A DNA stretch of 64,000 nucleotides from Marinobacter sp. 2_MG-2023 (GTDB lineage Bacteria; Pseudomonadota; Gammaproteobacteria; Pseudomonadales; Oleiphilaceae), in NCBI RefSeq assembly GCF_030546935.1, contig NZ_JAUOPH010000004.1, forward strand, positions 310,001 to 374,000, read 5' to 3'. A program made the position numbers and the translations under genes. Numbering within the stretch: the stretch's first letter is position 1; each line of letters opens with the position of its first letter. Below, in pieces: positions 7,167 to 15,550 of this stretch. The notes beneath the pieces were generated by a model. That model worked only from the letters and a program-made list of their open reading frames with translations. It was not told the DNA's origin and ran no database searches.

Positions 7167-7868
7167 TCAGCTTCTGAAAAGCCGTGAATACTGGGTTTCG
7201 TGTAAGGCGCTGCCGAGGGCCAGGCCGGGCAAAATGGGGCCAAGTTCTTCGTCATCCCGCTGCAGAGCAATCTCGACAGCGGTTACCAATAAGGGGCGCA
7301 TGTGTTCGGTTACGCGCTGGGCTGCGGTGTGGCCAAGGGGCAGTGCTTTGCAGGCAACTGCAAGCTGGTTCTCAAGCCAGGCCCAGGCGAAACCGAGCAG
7401 GGTCTGGCGCTCGGGCACCTTCCGGTAGTGGGCCACCCAGGCGAACATGGTGATGTAACCGGGTTCGTCCGGAATCAGGCTCGCCTCTGGCAGCAGGCCA
7501 AGGTTGCGCAGCAGGGTGACCAGCGCCGCGCCAAGGCGGGTGTCTTCGTCACTCAGTTCTGCGGTTTCCCGGGTGGCGTGCAGCCAGTCGTTCCACTGGG
7601 CAATAGCTTCCGCATCCCCGGCTGCCCAGGCACTTTGCAGGCGCACCACCAAAGGCAACTCGCAACGGCTCAGGCCATCTTCCAGAACGCCTTCCAGCCA
7701 TTGCTGCAAGTCTGCTTCGTTTTCTACCCAGCCCAGCTCAAAGGCACTTTCCAGCCCCTGGGACCAGGCAAAGGCACCTATGGGCAGCGCGGGGCTGACC
7801 AGTTGCATCAGGCCCAGCAAAGCCAGGTCGCTCGATGCGGCAGCCGGGCTGTTAGTGGGAGTGAGCAT
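7167..7868 (-). CDS. ureF: Urease accessory protein UreF
   Basis: 233 residues from the ATG at 7868. The frame is open further upstream, but the UreF family begins close to the LLQLVSPALPIGAF-type motif, seen here as LMQLVSPALPIGAFAWSQGLE, and the chosen ATG overlaps the end of ureE by 17 bases, as coupled genes do. UreF bridges UreD and UreG in the nickel-insertion complex. Helical and cytosolic, with the usual C-terminal ALHETQYSRLFRS. Confidence 0.93.
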   Translation of the reverse strand: MLTPTNSPAAASSDLALLGLMQLVSPALPIGAFAWSQGLESAFELGWVENEADLQQWLEGVLEDGLSRCELPLVVRLQSAWAAGDAEAIAQWNDWLHATRETAELSDEDTRLGAALVTLLRNLGLLPEASLIPDEPGYITMFAWVAHYRKVPERQTLLGFAWAWLENQLAVACKALPLGHTAAQRVTEHMRPLLVTAVEIALQRDDEELGPILPGLALGSALHETQYSRLFRS

Positions 7869-8352
7869 GGTGATGGCCGTGGCTATGGCTGTGGCCGCTA
7901 TCGGCATTTCCAACTTGTGCATAAGCACCAGGTTCGGGATCAAAGGTTGCCGTGTGGCGAACCAGTTCTGCGCCCAGGTGCTCGGCCAACTCTTCCAGAA
8001 CATGATCAGGCGGGAAACGCACCCAGCCACCTCGTTCGCTCTGGCCAATAGCCAGCGAGACATGGCGGTTGCCAAGGTGGTAGCACAACCTTGCCAGCGG
8101 AAGGCCAGCCTGTATGTAAGCGGTTACTACCGGTTCTTCCGCGGCGCGAATCCGGATGATTTCGCCGGTTCTGGCTTGCAACAAGTCGCCGTCACGCAAT
8201 ACAGGGCCACGGTCCAGAAACAGGCCAACGTCCTGGCTGGTTTCTGTGGTGGAGCGCAGCCGGCCCCGCATGCGCAGGTCGTAGGGCAAGGTCAGATTGT
8301 CGAAAATTTCAGTGCTTTCCACATGGGAAACGCGTTTTATAAGTTCCAGCAT
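7852..8352 (-). CDS. ureE: Urease accessory nickel chaperone UreE
   Basis: 166 residues. The N-terminal half is the UreE peptide-binding fold. The second half has the metal-site region with GNRHVSLAIG. The protein ends in a histidine-rich tail (HSHSHGHHHAHSH), the Ni2+ store seen in many UreE proteins. It hands nickel to UreG. It lies 20 bases after ureC and overlaps ureF. Confidence 0.96.
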   Translation of the reverse strand: MLELIKRVSHVESTEIFDNLTLPYDLRMRGRLRSTTETSQDVGLFLDRGPVLRDGDLLQARTGEIIRIRAAEEPVVTAYIQAGLPLARLCYHLGNRHVSLAIGQSERGGWVRFPPDHVLEELAEHLGAELVRHTATFDPEPGAYAQVGNADSGHSHSHGHHHAHSH

Positions 8353-8372
8353 AAGGTTCTCCGGCCTCTGGC

Positions 8373-10076
8373 TCAGAATAGGTGGTAGCGCTGGGCCAAC
8401 GGCAACTCAGAAGCCGGTTCGCAGGTCAGCAGTTCACCGTCTGCATGCACTTCGTAGGTTTGCGGGTCTACAGTCAGGTGCGGGCAGGCGTCGTTCAGTT
8501 TCATATCGCTCTTGCGGACTTGCCGCACGTTGGTACAGGCGGAGAGCATGCTGTCCAAGCCCAGCTCCTTGCCAATACCGGCTTCCAGGGCTGCCTTGCT
8601 GACAAAGGTCAGGCGGGTGGCACTGGCGGCTTTACCAAAGGCACCAAACATGGGGCGGTAGTGCACTGGCTGAGGCGTGGGAATCGATGCATTGGGATCG
8701 CCCATGGGCGCAGCGGCAATCATGCCGCCTTTGATGATGCAGGCGGGTTTCACACCAAAGAATGCAGGGCTCCAGAGCACCAGGTCCGCCAGCTTGCCCA
8801 CTTCTACCGAGCCCACATCGTGTGCAATGCCATGGGTAATGGCGGAGTTGATGGTGTACTTGGCGATGTAGCGTTTGGCGCGGAAGTTGTCGGCACCCAG
8901 TTCTTCATCTTCCGGCAGCAGACCGCGCTGAGTTTTCATCTTGTGGGCCGTTTGCCAGGTGCGGCAGATAACCTCCCCTACCCGGCCCATGGCCTGTGAG
9001 TCGGAGGAGATCATGGAGATCACACCCATGTCGTGAAGGATGTCTTCAGCTGCAATGGTTTCCCGGCGTATGCGGGAGTCAGCAAACGCCACATCTTCCG
9101 GGATGTTGGGGTCCAGATGGTGGCAGACCATCAACATGTCCAGATGCTCGTCGATGGTGTTAACCGTGTACGGGCGCGTGGGGTTGGTGGAAGACGGCAA
9201 CACATAGGGTTTCGAGCAGGCGGTGATGATGTCCGGCGCGTGGCCGCCGCCCGCACCTTCGGTATGGAAAGTGTGAATGCAGCGTTCTTTGAACGCGGCC
9301 AGGGTGTCTTCCACAAAGCCGGATTCGTTCAATGTGTCGGTGTGGATGGCAACCTGTACGTCGTATTGATCCGCCACGGTCAGGCAGTTGTCGATGCTGG
9401 CCGGGGTGGTGCCCCAGTCTTCGTGCAATTTGAGGCCAATGGCGCCCGCTTTGATCTGCAGTTCCAGTGCTTCTGGCAGGCTGGCGTTGCCTTTGCCCAG
9501 AAAGCCGATGTTCATGGGCAGGCTGTCCACGGCCTGCAGCATTTTACCCATGTGCCAGGCACCGGGTGTACAGGTGGTCGCGTTAGTTCCGGTTGCCGGG
9601 CCGGTGCCGCCGCCCAACATGGTAGTCACGCCGCTCATTAGCGCTTCTTCCACCTGTTGCGGGCAGATGAAGTGAATATGGGGGTCAACGCCGCCAGCGG
9701 TGAGAATTTTACCCTCGCCTGCGATGATTTCAGTGCCGGGGCCGATGACGATATCGACGTCTGGCTGGGTGTCCGGGTTGCCGGATTTGCCAATGGCGGC
9801 GATGCGGCCTTTCTGGATGCCTACATCCGCTTTAACGATGCCCCACCAGTCGAGAATCAGGGCGTTGGTGATCACCGTGTCCATCACTGAGTCGTCGGCG
9901 CGCTGGCTCTGACCCATGCCATCGCGGATAACCTTGCCGCCGCCGAATTTTACTTCGTCGCCGTAATGGGTGTGATCTTTCTCGACCTCAATCCACAGTT
10001 CAGTGTCGCCCAGCCTTACCCGGTCACCAACGGTGGGGCCGTACATGTCGGCGTATGCCTGCCTAGTAATCTTCAT
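8373..10076 (-). CDS. ureC: Urease alpha subunit UreC
   Basis: 567 residues, the usual length. This is the catalytic subunit, hydrolysing urea to ammonia and carbamate at a di-nickel centre. HPH-type metal ligands appear in [13 protein letters not shown], the carbamylated lysine in [11 protein letters not shown], further histidines in AIHTDTLNE and [13 protein letters not shown], and the mobile-flap histidine in MVCHHLDPN. The start overlaps the ureB stop by four bases (ATGA), so B and C are translationally coupled. Confidence 0.98.
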   Translation of the reverse strand: MKITRQAYADMYGPTVGDRVRLGDTELWIEVEKDHTHYGDEVKFGGGKVIRDGMGQSQRADDSVMDTVITNALILDWWGIVKADVGIQKGRIAAIGKSGNPDTQPDVDIVIGPGTEIIAGEGKILTAGGVDPHIHFICPQQVEEALMSGVTTMLGGGTGPATGTNATTCTPGAWHMGKMLQAVDSLPMNIGFLGKGNASLPEALELQIKAGAIGLKLHEDWGTTPASIDNCLTVADQYDVQVAIHTDTLNESGFVEDTLAAFKERCIHTFHTEGAGGGHAPDIITACSKPYVLPSSTNPTRPYTVNTIDEHLDMLMVCHHLDPNIPEDVAFADSRIRRETIAAEDILHDMGVISMISSDSQAMGRVGEVICRTWQTAHKMKTQRGLLPEDEELGADNFRAKRYIAKYTINSAITHGIAHDVGSVEVGKLADLVLWSPAFFGVKPACIIKGGMIAAAPMGDPNASIPTPQPVHYRPMFGAFGKAASATRLTFVSKAALEAGIGKELGLDSMLSACTNVRQVRKSDMKLNDACPHLTVDPQTYEVHADGELLTCEPASELPLAQRYHLF

Positions 10077-10390
10077 TTCTGCGCCTCCAGTTTGCCCATC
10101 ACATCGCCCCGAAACCCATAGATTTCACGTCCGCCAGCAAAGGGAATCAGAGTGACCTGCCGCGATTGCCCCGGCTCGAAACGAATGGCCGTGCCCGCAG
10201 CTACGTCCAGGCGGTAGCCTTTTGCTTTATCACGATCAAAAATCAGAGCCGGATTCGCTTCGGCGAAATGGTAGTGGGAGCCGAGCTGAACCGGCCGATC
10301 GCCGGTGTTGGCTACATCCAGAGTGATGCGCTCGCGGCCTGCGCAGAGTTCGATGTCGCCGTCTTTGAGTTGGTACTCTCCGGGAATCAT
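10073..10390 (-). CDS. ureB: Urease beta subunit UreB
   Basis: 105 residues beginning [20 protein letters not shown], the standard start of the small beta subunit, with [14 protein letters not shown] near the middle. A structural subunit of the UreABC trimer. Its start is preceded by GGAGGC within AAAGGAGGC, a strong ribosome site. The 170 bases before it, back to ureA, hold a long imperfect inverted repeat. Confidence 0.97.
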   Translation of the reverse strand: MIPGEYQLKDGDIELCAGRERITLDVANTGDRPVQLGSHYHFAEANPALIFDRDKAKGYRLDVAAGTAIRFEPGQSRQVTLIPFAGGREIYGFRGDVMGKLEAQK

Positions 10391-10391
10391 A

Positions 10392-10567
10392 AATAGCCTC
10401 CTTTAAAAGCCGATGAGAAGCGTTGGCGAGGCAGCCGATACAAGCGGAACGCCGCCCGGACAAAAGAAGGCGAAAAAGCGCAGTTTATGCATGTATAAAT
10501 GAGCATTTTGAGCCTTCTTTTAACGCCGTAGCGGCAACGCAGGTAGCTTCTCATTGGCCTTTTAAAC
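10392..10567. repeat. Imperfect inverted-repeat element between ureA and ureB
   Basis: The ends are inverted copies: TTTAAAAGCCGATGAGAAGC near 10392-10412, and its near-complement GCTTCTCATTGGCCTTTTAAA at 10547-10567. The interior contains GCGTTGGCG and further short inverted pieces. No open frame is credible. It looks like a small non-coding mobile or intergenic repeat that inserted between ureA and ureB, ending right at the ureA stop. Confidence 0.6.
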
Positions 10568-10864
10568 AATGGGGTTGTGAACGGTGACCAGCTTGGTGCC
10601 GTCCGGGAAGGTGGCTTCCACCTGCACTTCCGGAATCATTTCAGCTATTCCATCCATCACGTCGTCCCGCGTGAGAATTTCTGCGCCGCTGCTCATCAGT
10701 TCTGCAACGGAGTGGCCGGCTCTGGCGCCTTCCATGATTTCCGCGCTGATCAGGGCAATGGCCTCCGGGTAGTTCAGTTTCAGGCCCCGGGCCTTGCGGC
10801 GTTCGGCCAGCAGTGCGGCGGTGAACAGCAATAGTTTGTCTTTGTCTCTGGGCGTTAATTCCAT
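10562..10864 (-). CDS. ureA: Urease gamma subunit UreA
   Basis: 100 residues, full length, starting [20 protein letters not shown] and containing [11 protein letters not shown] and [12 protein letters not shown] at the end, all family hallmarks. A structural subunit of urease. The TAA stop falls within the end of the inverted-repeat element at 10392-10567. It follows ureD by about 40 bases. Confidence 0.98.
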   Translation of the reverse strand: MELTPRDKDKLLLFTAALLAERRKARGLKLNYPEAIALISAEIMEGARAGHSVAELMSSGAEILTRDDVMDGIAEMIPEVQVEATFPDGTKLVTVHNPIV

Positions 10865-10905
10865 GGTGTCTAACTCCGGTTATCGCGACGCAATTCGAAT
10901 GGTGT

Positions 10906-11817
10906 TCAGGTCAGCCAGATGCGGGGAACGCTGGCTGGCTGGCCGGTGAGTTCTGGCCTGAGCAGTTCCCAGGCTTGCTGGCAAAGGGCCCAGGCTTCGT
11001 TTCTTTCCTGCCCCAGATAGCGCAACAGCAACACGCCACGGCGACGGGTAACGGCCCAGCGTTGATTAGCGGGCAGGTTTGCCCGGAGCGCTTCGATAGC
11101 AGCGGCTTCGTCTTCCAGCCCGACAACCCAGAGGGTGGCTTGCACGGTCGCACCACCCTGCCCCCAATGGCCTTTAAATCGGCGGTGGGTAGGGTCCATG
11201 GGCTGGCGTTCGAGCCACAGAGGGCGGCCGTTCATGTGCAGGCGAAAACTCTGTTCCAGATGGCCAGACACAAACGGCAAGTCACTGGCCGGGCGCCCCA
11301 GGGCAAGGATTTCCCAGCCGATGCATTTGGCGCCGGTTTCGAGTTCGATGGTGGTGCTTTGCTTACCCCGGGAGCCGTCAAAGGCAATGGTTTCTTGTGG
11401 CAGGTATTCAAGAATGCCGTTTCTGGCCACCCGCAGGCGGGTGTGCTGCCCCCAGGCGACGCCGTGGCTGTCGGCTTTGTAAAGCTTGGCGGCGGCCGGA
11501 GTGGTTAGCAACACATGAGCTCGCTCACCGACCGAGGCTTCAATACGGAGCTCATCACCGCTCACCAACCCGCCGGGCGGGTGCAATAAATACACATGGC
11601 AGCAGCCGGTGCGCCCTTCCGGGTAGAAAGGCCGCTGCACCCTTAACGGGCCATGGTGTTTACGGCGAACCAGACTGGTAACAGGCTCACCTTTTTCTTT
11701 ATCTCTCGCTTCAAAACCAAGAGACAAACCGGCGGCCCAACGCCGCTCCAGATCAAACCGGTGGCCCGACGCAGACTCGTGCTGAAGGAATGGTTCTAGT
11801 CGTTGGAAAGCTGTCAT
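10906..11817 (-). CDS. ureD: Urease accessory protein UreD (UreH)
   Basis: 303 residues from the ATG at 11817. UreD binds apo-urease and recruits UreF and UreG. LRVQRPFYPEG, HPPGGLVSGDEL and GREILALGRP-like (GWEILALGRPAS) blocks identify it. The frame extends to a GTG at 11871, but that codon would lie upstream of the transcription start predicted from the sigma-54-like promoter at 11874-11889, and the family normally starts near the ATG. First gene of the eight-gene urease operon. Confidence 0.93.
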   Translation of the reverse strand: MTAFQRLEPFLQHESASGHRFDLERRWAAGLSLGFEARDKEKGEPVTSLVRRKHHGPLRVQRPFYPEGRTGCCHVYLLHPPGGLVSGDELRIEASVGERAHVLLTTPAAAKLYKADSHGVAWGQHTRLRVARNGILEYLPQETIAFDGSRGKQSTTIELETGAKCIGWEILALGRPASDLPFVSGHLEQSFRLHMNGRPLWLERQPMDPTHRRFKGHWGQGGATVQATLWVVGLEDEAAAIEALRANLPANQRWAVTRRRGVLLLRYLGQERNEAWALCQQAWELLRPELTGQPASVPRIWLT

Positions 11818-11873
11818 ACCACGGGATGCTTTTGAAAGTGAGTTGCGCCGTTCATCATGAACCTTTCCCACAT

Positions 11874-11889
11874 TGCATCAGCCGTTCCA
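11874..11889 (-). promoter_or_regulatory. Sigma-54-type -24/-12 promoter of the urease operon
   Basis: On the minus strand TGGAACGGCTGATGCA fits the consensus TGGCACG-N4-TTGCW at 10 of 12 fixed positions, with the GG and GC pairs at exactly the right spacing. Transcription would begin about 12 bases further on (near 11863), leaving a leader of about 45 bases before the ureD ATG. Confidence 0.65.
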
Positions 11890-11996
11890 GACCGGTAAAA
11901 CCATCATTAATTTCAGTTAGTTACATTAAAAATAAACATAGCATGGTGCTCTATTCCGGGTTCAAGAACCCCAAATCAGTGCGAGCAAAACCGGGG

Positions 11997-12013
11997 TGCG
12001 CCATTCTGGTGCG
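11997..12013. promoter_or_regulatory. NtrC-like enhancer site
   Basis: TGCGCCATTCTGGTGCG matches the NtrC consensus TGCACCAWWWTGGTGCA at nearly all positions and is an imperfect palindrome. It lies about 110-120 bases upstream of the sigma-54-like promoter, the usual distance for an NtrC enhancer. A lone half-site GGTGC lies near 11945. Confidence 0.6.
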
Positions 12014-12038
12014 CTCACCCTGCCAGGTTGAGTGGGCT

Positions 12039-12890
12039 CTAGATCAGCACAACCTCGTCGCCAACACTTATCAGGCCCGAGTTTCTGACGTTTCCGTATA
12101 TCCCCAGATTCTGATCCGCGTGCCGAACAATGCTGCGCAGCAAACCGGTATCTGCACCAAAGTCGCTCTGTTGCCTGGTAACCGCACCGCAGCGTGGTGC
12201 AGGCCCGTCGCATTCGATGCGTAGCTCGCCAATTTGCAGGGTTTTACCAATCCAGTCCTGTTCAGCCAGGCCCTCGATTCCCGGCAAGGTTTCAATCATC
12301 AGATTGGGGCGAAAGCGCTCCAGGTGCCAGTCGGCCTCCGGGTTTTGCTGCTTCATGTAATCCAGGCTGGCTGTGGTCAGGATATGGAACGGCGACACCA
12401 GAAAGAACGTGCCCCGGACAGACACGAACTCCTGCATGGACTTTGGCAGGTTATCGAGATCGGGCAGTGGTTCACCTTCTTCTCGTGCGAAGGTAGCTTT
12501 CAGCTCGTCAAGCCAGGTGTGGTCATCGGTTTTGTATCGGCGATAGAAGTCGTCACCTGCATCTGCGCGCAGTGGCTGCAGAACGCTTTCATGGCCAATA
12601 AGGGCAGACACCTGGGCATTGACCTGCGGGTGATCGCTGCGAAGGGTTTGGCCGTCAGGAAAGGTAATTTCGATATGCTCGCTGTCAAGCTCACCCCGGG
12701 TGCGGGCACGGCATTGAAGGAGTTGCGGGCGGAACTTGCAGCTCTGGATCTCCTGGCGTTTTACGTCCTGCACGGCCCATGTGCGATCACCCGCCAAACC
12801 CTGCGAATCAAGAGCACAGGCTCCCAGACTTTCACCGGCCATGCCCTTTACGGGGTAACGCCAAATCGACTCGATCGTACCAATTTTCAT
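12039..12890 (-). CDS. MOSC-domain protein (YcbX-like)
   Basis: 283 residues. The N-terminal MOSC beta-barrel (about 1-125) begins with WRYPVKGMAGESL and GLAGDRTWAV. The C-terminal MOSC domain (about 150-283) contains FRPNLMIET and the conserved cysteine in GPAPRCGAVT, the residue expected to bind molybdenum cofactor or carry sulfur. Such proteins reduce N-hydroxylated compounds or handle Moco sulfur. The substrate here is unknown. No ferredoxin domain is attached. It is a single gene, apparently not in an operon with ureD. Confidence 0.88.
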   Translation of the reverse strand: MKIGTIESIWRYPVKGMAGESLGACALDSQGLAGDRTWAVQDVKRQEIQSCKFRPQLLQCRARTRGELDSEHIEITFPDGQTLRSDHPQVNAQVSALIGHESVLQPLRADAGDDFYRRYKTDDHTWLDELKATFAREEGEPLPDLDNLPKSMQEFVSVRGTFFLVSPFHILTTASLDYMKQQNPEADWHLERFRPNLMIETLPGIEGLAEQDWIGKTLQIGELRIECDGPAPRCGAVTRQQSDFGADTGLLRSIVRHADQNLGIYGNVRNSGLISVGDEVVLI

Positions 12891-12987
12891 TGCAGTTACC
12901 TCTGAAAATACCGTTTAAAGGTATTGCCGAGGTGTCCAGGCGTCTATACGTCGGAGAACGTAGAAGCGCCCAAGGGGTTGCCAACCA

Positions 12988-15213
12988 TCAACTTGCCTTA
13001 CTTGATGCAGTTCTGGCGCTGTTGATGATGGCGTCTAACTCTAAACCATCGCGAGGATACTCAGCGGCGCCCACTCTGCAGGAAACAAGCACATCCCGAC
13101 CGTCCTCCAGCTGGATCGCCGACTCCAGGGCATCGGTTATAAGGTGGGCGACTTCACTCGCGTCTGCAGCGCTCTGCCCGGGAAGCAGAACAATGAATTC
13201 GTCGCCACCCCAGCGGGATACTGTATCGGCCTGGCCGATACAGGCGCCGACCCTTCGAGCCACCTGGCGGAGCACGTCATCGCCACCGGAGAACCCCAGC
13301 TTTTCGTTGACCTGTTTAAAGCCGTTGATGTTCACATACAAAACGATGACGGTACCCTGCCACCTGTCTGCCTGTATCATGGCCTGCCGTAATCTGTCGG
13401 TCAGCAACAGGCGGTTTGGCAGATCTGTGACACTGTCAAAATGCGTCAGGTACTCCAACTCCTGGCTTTTTTCCAGATTGGCGATTGCGAATGAGATATC
13501 GCCAGCGACTTCCCGCAAAAGTTCCATTTCAGCCTGGTCGAAAGAAAACGGCTCACACCGATAGAGGACCAAAGCAGCGTCCAACGGCTGTCCCTGCGTG
13601 GTTAGCGGAAAACTGGCCAACGCCTGTATGCCCTGACCAACCAACCCCGCCAGGTCCACGTTGCCTTCCTGCTGCGCCAGATTGTTTCGCGTAACTACCT
13701 GATGTGTCTGCAGGCACTCATAAATGGCATCGGTTTCGAAACCAGAGAGTGACCGGGCCTGCAGCTGCGTATTTTCGGCGTGTGCGTGCCGGATATTGAG
13801 CAGGCCCGAATGCTTGTCGTGCTCTACAACCATTGCAGCAGGCAACTCACCTTTCTCTACCGCAATCCATGTAGCGCCCTCATAGAGCGCATCCAGGGCC
13901 TGAGCGCGTAAGATCAGCGTGTTGATGCCACTCAGAACCTTATGAATCCGGTTCAGGCGAAGTACTTTCAGCTCGGCTTCTACGCGCGCCGTGATATCCA
14001 GAATCGCCACGATAATAGAGTGGCCATCAGCCGTCTGTACCGGGTTCAGAGCAATCTCGGCCCGAAACTCGCTACCGTCCTGGCGCAAAGCAAACAGATC
14101 TCGCCCGCTGCCCAGCATTCTTCGTTCTCCCCCTTCCAAATACTCACGCTGGAAGGTTAAAGGCTCACTGCGGAACCGCTCGGGTAGAAGGCGTTCTACC
14201 TGCCGGTTAACCAAATGGCCCTGCGGGCAGCGAAATAGTGAGTGTGCGAGTTGGTTGGCTATCTGGATAGTACCCCTTCGATCAACCATAAGCGTGGCCA
14301 CTGGAGATGAGTCCACGGTGGAGCGAAAACGTTCCTCCTCCCGGTTGAGGGCACCCGCACCGAGCCAGCCGACACAGGTCAGCACCAGAATGCTGGAGAG
14401 ACTGCTCAATGCAAAGCCGAACGCCTCGGTGTAATAGCCAGCCACAACGCCTTCCATACTCAGCCAGCCTATAAGCACCGGAGTAACAACGAAATAAGGC
14501 AGAAGGCGCCTTAAGGAGCGGCCACCAATATACGCACTCGCTGCGGAACTCATCACCCCGGCGTGAGGCCTTACCATGAGCATGCCAGCGCCGCAGACAA
14601 CGAACAAAGCTGCGGTGTGCAGGGCCATGGTGGAAAACAAAGGCAGCCTGAAGCGTTGCACACCGAAAATATATCCGATGAGTGCCGCACCGCTGATCAC
14701 GATTACCGCCAGGGCAAGGAGTTGCAGTACGACGATGGAGTGGCGTAACGGCATAGCATTGATCAGCCACGCGACGCCCATCAGGCTGAAACAAAGGGCC
14801 GTGCCGGCCGACATACGCCCCGGCCAGTCCTCTGGAGGCGTATCCAAATCCTGAATCACAAGATTATCGATGCCCAGCTGCCAACCCAGCCCGTACTGGA
14901 GCAGCGTGAGGCCTGATATCACGAGAAGAAAAACCCCCAGGCAGGCAACGATCGAGTCCCGTGCAGAAGTCTCGCCACTCTGTGATTGACGATGAAAAAG
15001 AAGGCCGCAGATGAGGAAGCAAAATGCTGTATTGAACTTCATTGACTGGAAAGAGGGGCGAAGGCGTTTTCCCACCTCAATATCGAACCCCCACGACAGC
15101 ATAACCAGCGAACTGATTACGATGACCGCCCAGCCAATATGACAGATGGTGCGGCTGTGTGCGCCTTGCGAGCCTAGCGCTGGAATGTTATTCGGATAGC
15201 TTACCCCTGGCAT
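12988..15213 (-). CDS. Membrane PAS-GAF-GGDEF diguanylate cyclase
   Basis: 741 residues. About eight hydrophobic segments span the first 290 residues. A PAS domain follows (SPVATLMVDRRGTIQIANQ, about 300-415), then a GAF-like region (about 425-560) and a GGDEF domain (about 575-741) with DSVTDLPNRLLLTDRL and an intact active-site loop RWGGDEF, so it should make c-di-GMP from GTP. The inhibitory-site RxxD is not obvious. The signal is unknown; the large membrane region suggests a membrane-linked stimulus. Transcribed divergently from the glucosylglycerol genes. Confidence 0.9.
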   Translation of the reverse strand: MPGVSYPNNIPALGSQGAHSRTICHIGWAVIVISSLVMLSWGFDIEVGKRLRPSFQSMKFNTAFCFLICGLLFHRQSQSGETSARDSIVACLGVFLLVISGLTLLQYGLGWQLGIDNLVIQDLDTPPEDWPGRMSAGTALCFSLMGVAWLINAMPLRHSIVVLQLLALAVIVISGAALIGYIFGVQRFRLPLFSTMALHTAALFVVCGAGMLMVRPHAGVMSSAASAYIGGRSLRRLLPYFVVTPVLIGWLSMEGVVAGYYTEAFGFALSSLSSILVLTCVGWLGAGALNREEERFRSTVDSSPVATLMVDRRGTIQIANQLAHSLFRCPQGHLVNRQVERLLPERFRSEPLTFQREYLEGGERRMLGSGRDLFALRQDGSEFRAEIALNPVQTADGHSIIVAILDITARVEAELKVLRLNRIHKVLSGINTLILRAQALDALYEGATWIAVEKGELPAAMVVEHDKHSGLLNIRHAHAENTQLQARSLSGFETDAIYECLQTHQVVTRNNLAQQEGNVDLAGLVGQGIQALASFPLTTQGQPLDAALVLYRCEPFSFDQAEMELLREVAGDISFAIANLEKSQELEYLTHFDSVTDLPNRLLLTDRLRQAMIQADRWQGTVIVLYVNINGFKQVNEKLGFSGGDDVLRQVARRVGACIGQADTVSRWGGDEFIVLLPGQSAADASEVAHLITDALESAIQLEDGRDVLVSCRVGAAEYPRDGLELDAIINSARTASSKAS

Positions 15214-15550
15214 GCCACTCGCCTCTTCCCTGGGTTAGCACGGAGTCTCTGCGCCAATTCGCCGGCCAATTCTCCGCCTGCCAACCCAGCATACACCTGA
15301 AGAATACAAGGTTGAAAGCTGAGCAGAAAACAAAGCACCCAAATAAAGCACTGCGCTCTTGAGCGCACCACTGTGGCACCAGTCGGGGCGATGTTTTACT
15401 CAAACAGGCAGTTTTTTCAAGGCTGGCCCAGCTCCTTGTTTTTCCGACACTATTAATAGAATCCGCACGCCGGGCAAAAGCCTTCTGGTCCCCACCCGGT
15501 ACAAATCCTGCAAGCACCGTAAGGAAACATGCAGACAGGAGTGCACCATC
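15214..15550. other. Intergenic region between divergent genes
   Basis: About 340 bases between the diguanylate cyclase and ggpPS. An open frame in phase with ggpPS extends upstream through part of it, but the likely start is the ATG at 15551 with AGGAG in front. The region should hold both divergent promoters. I see no clear palindromic operator. Confidence 0.5.

Noticed and set aside
7302-8388. Plus-strand open frames opposite ureF and ureE
   Set aside because: Shadow frames of GC-rich coding sequence with no recognisable domain or ribosome site.
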